NCBI GenBank assembly: GCA_964518305.1
Contig: CAZFDK010000097.1
Location: forward strand, 1 to 5,657
Length of the DNA stretch: 5,657 nt
Source: Caribbeanibacter sp964518305
GTDB taxonomy: Bacteria > Gemmatimonadota > Gemmatimonadetes > Palauibacterales > Palauibacteraceae
Direction of reading: 5' to 3'
Below, one piece after another: positions 5,576-5,657 of the stretch (position 1 is its first letter; each line of letters starts with the position of its first letter). Made by a program: the position numbers and the translations under genes. A model generated the notes under the pieces. That model made no database searches, had not been told where the DNA came from, and saw only the letters and a program-made list of their open reading frames with translations.

Positions 5576-5657
5576 CAAGCCTCCGAATCCTTCACCCCCC
5601 GTCTAATTCAGGCTCTTCGTCATTTCGTATGGGTAAGTGCCGAGAGTAGAAGTTCGG

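Larger units (their letters stand above)
5378..5657. other. Non-coding region downstream of the TPR operon
   Basis: These 280 bases have no open frame with protein-like content on either strand. The content is the right arm of the stop-codon inverted repeat and a cluster of three TCTACTAACCC motifs (5467-5575). A GTG at 5637 is followed by open codons to the right edge, but seven codons are too few to call a gene. Confidence 0.6.

Noticed and set aside
5637..5657. Start of a new plus-strand gene at GTG 5637
   Set aside because: Only seven codons are visible before the window ends, and there is no convincing ribosome binding site in front of it.

Overview
The window looks like a GC-rich chromosomal segment from a bacterium with large families of 'TolB-like plus TPR' membrane proteins. 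The conserved N-terminal segment seen twice here (RELKRR-x-VY, two membrane helices, then WAFE-x-TP) is common in Gemmatimonadota and also occurs in Acidobacteriota and some Proteobacteria. Gemmatimonadota is my first guess, from memory of such proteins rather than from any marker gene.

Layout. (1) Bases 1 to about 1136 hold the 5' part of an IS256-family (Mutator-type) insertion sequence on the minus strand. Its transposase starts at 991 and runs off the left edge after 330 codons, so the last catalytic residue and the far end of the element are not visible. A likely terminal inverted repeat lies at about 1106-1136. (2) A small unrecognised minus-strand gene of 84 codons (1175-1429) has a very strong ribosome binding site. 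Two perfect palindromes lie just upstream of it. (3) Bases 1430-1794 hold no gene that I can support. (4) Two plus-strand paralogous genes (1795-3684 and 3677-5377) overlap by 8 bases and almost certainly form one operon. Each encodes an N-terminal pair of membrane helices, a TolB/FlgO-like domain and about seven TPR-type helical repeats. (5) Bases 5378-5657 are non-coding. They contain an inverted repeat that brackets the last stop codon, and three copies of TCTACTAACCC, two direct and one inverted.

How the parts fit. The two TPR proteins are probably envelope-associated scaffold or sensor proteins acting together. The first has a third membrane helix and no cysteine. The second lacks that helix and has two cysteines. 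By simple topology rules their TolB-like/TPR parts would therefore lie on opposite sides of the inner membrane, which is the most interesting idea in the window. The second gene is also clearly less GC-rich than the first. I see no CRISPR array, tRNA, rRNA or known defence system. I cannot show that the window holds a new system; the best leads are the predicted topology split and the repeat cluster downstream of the operon.
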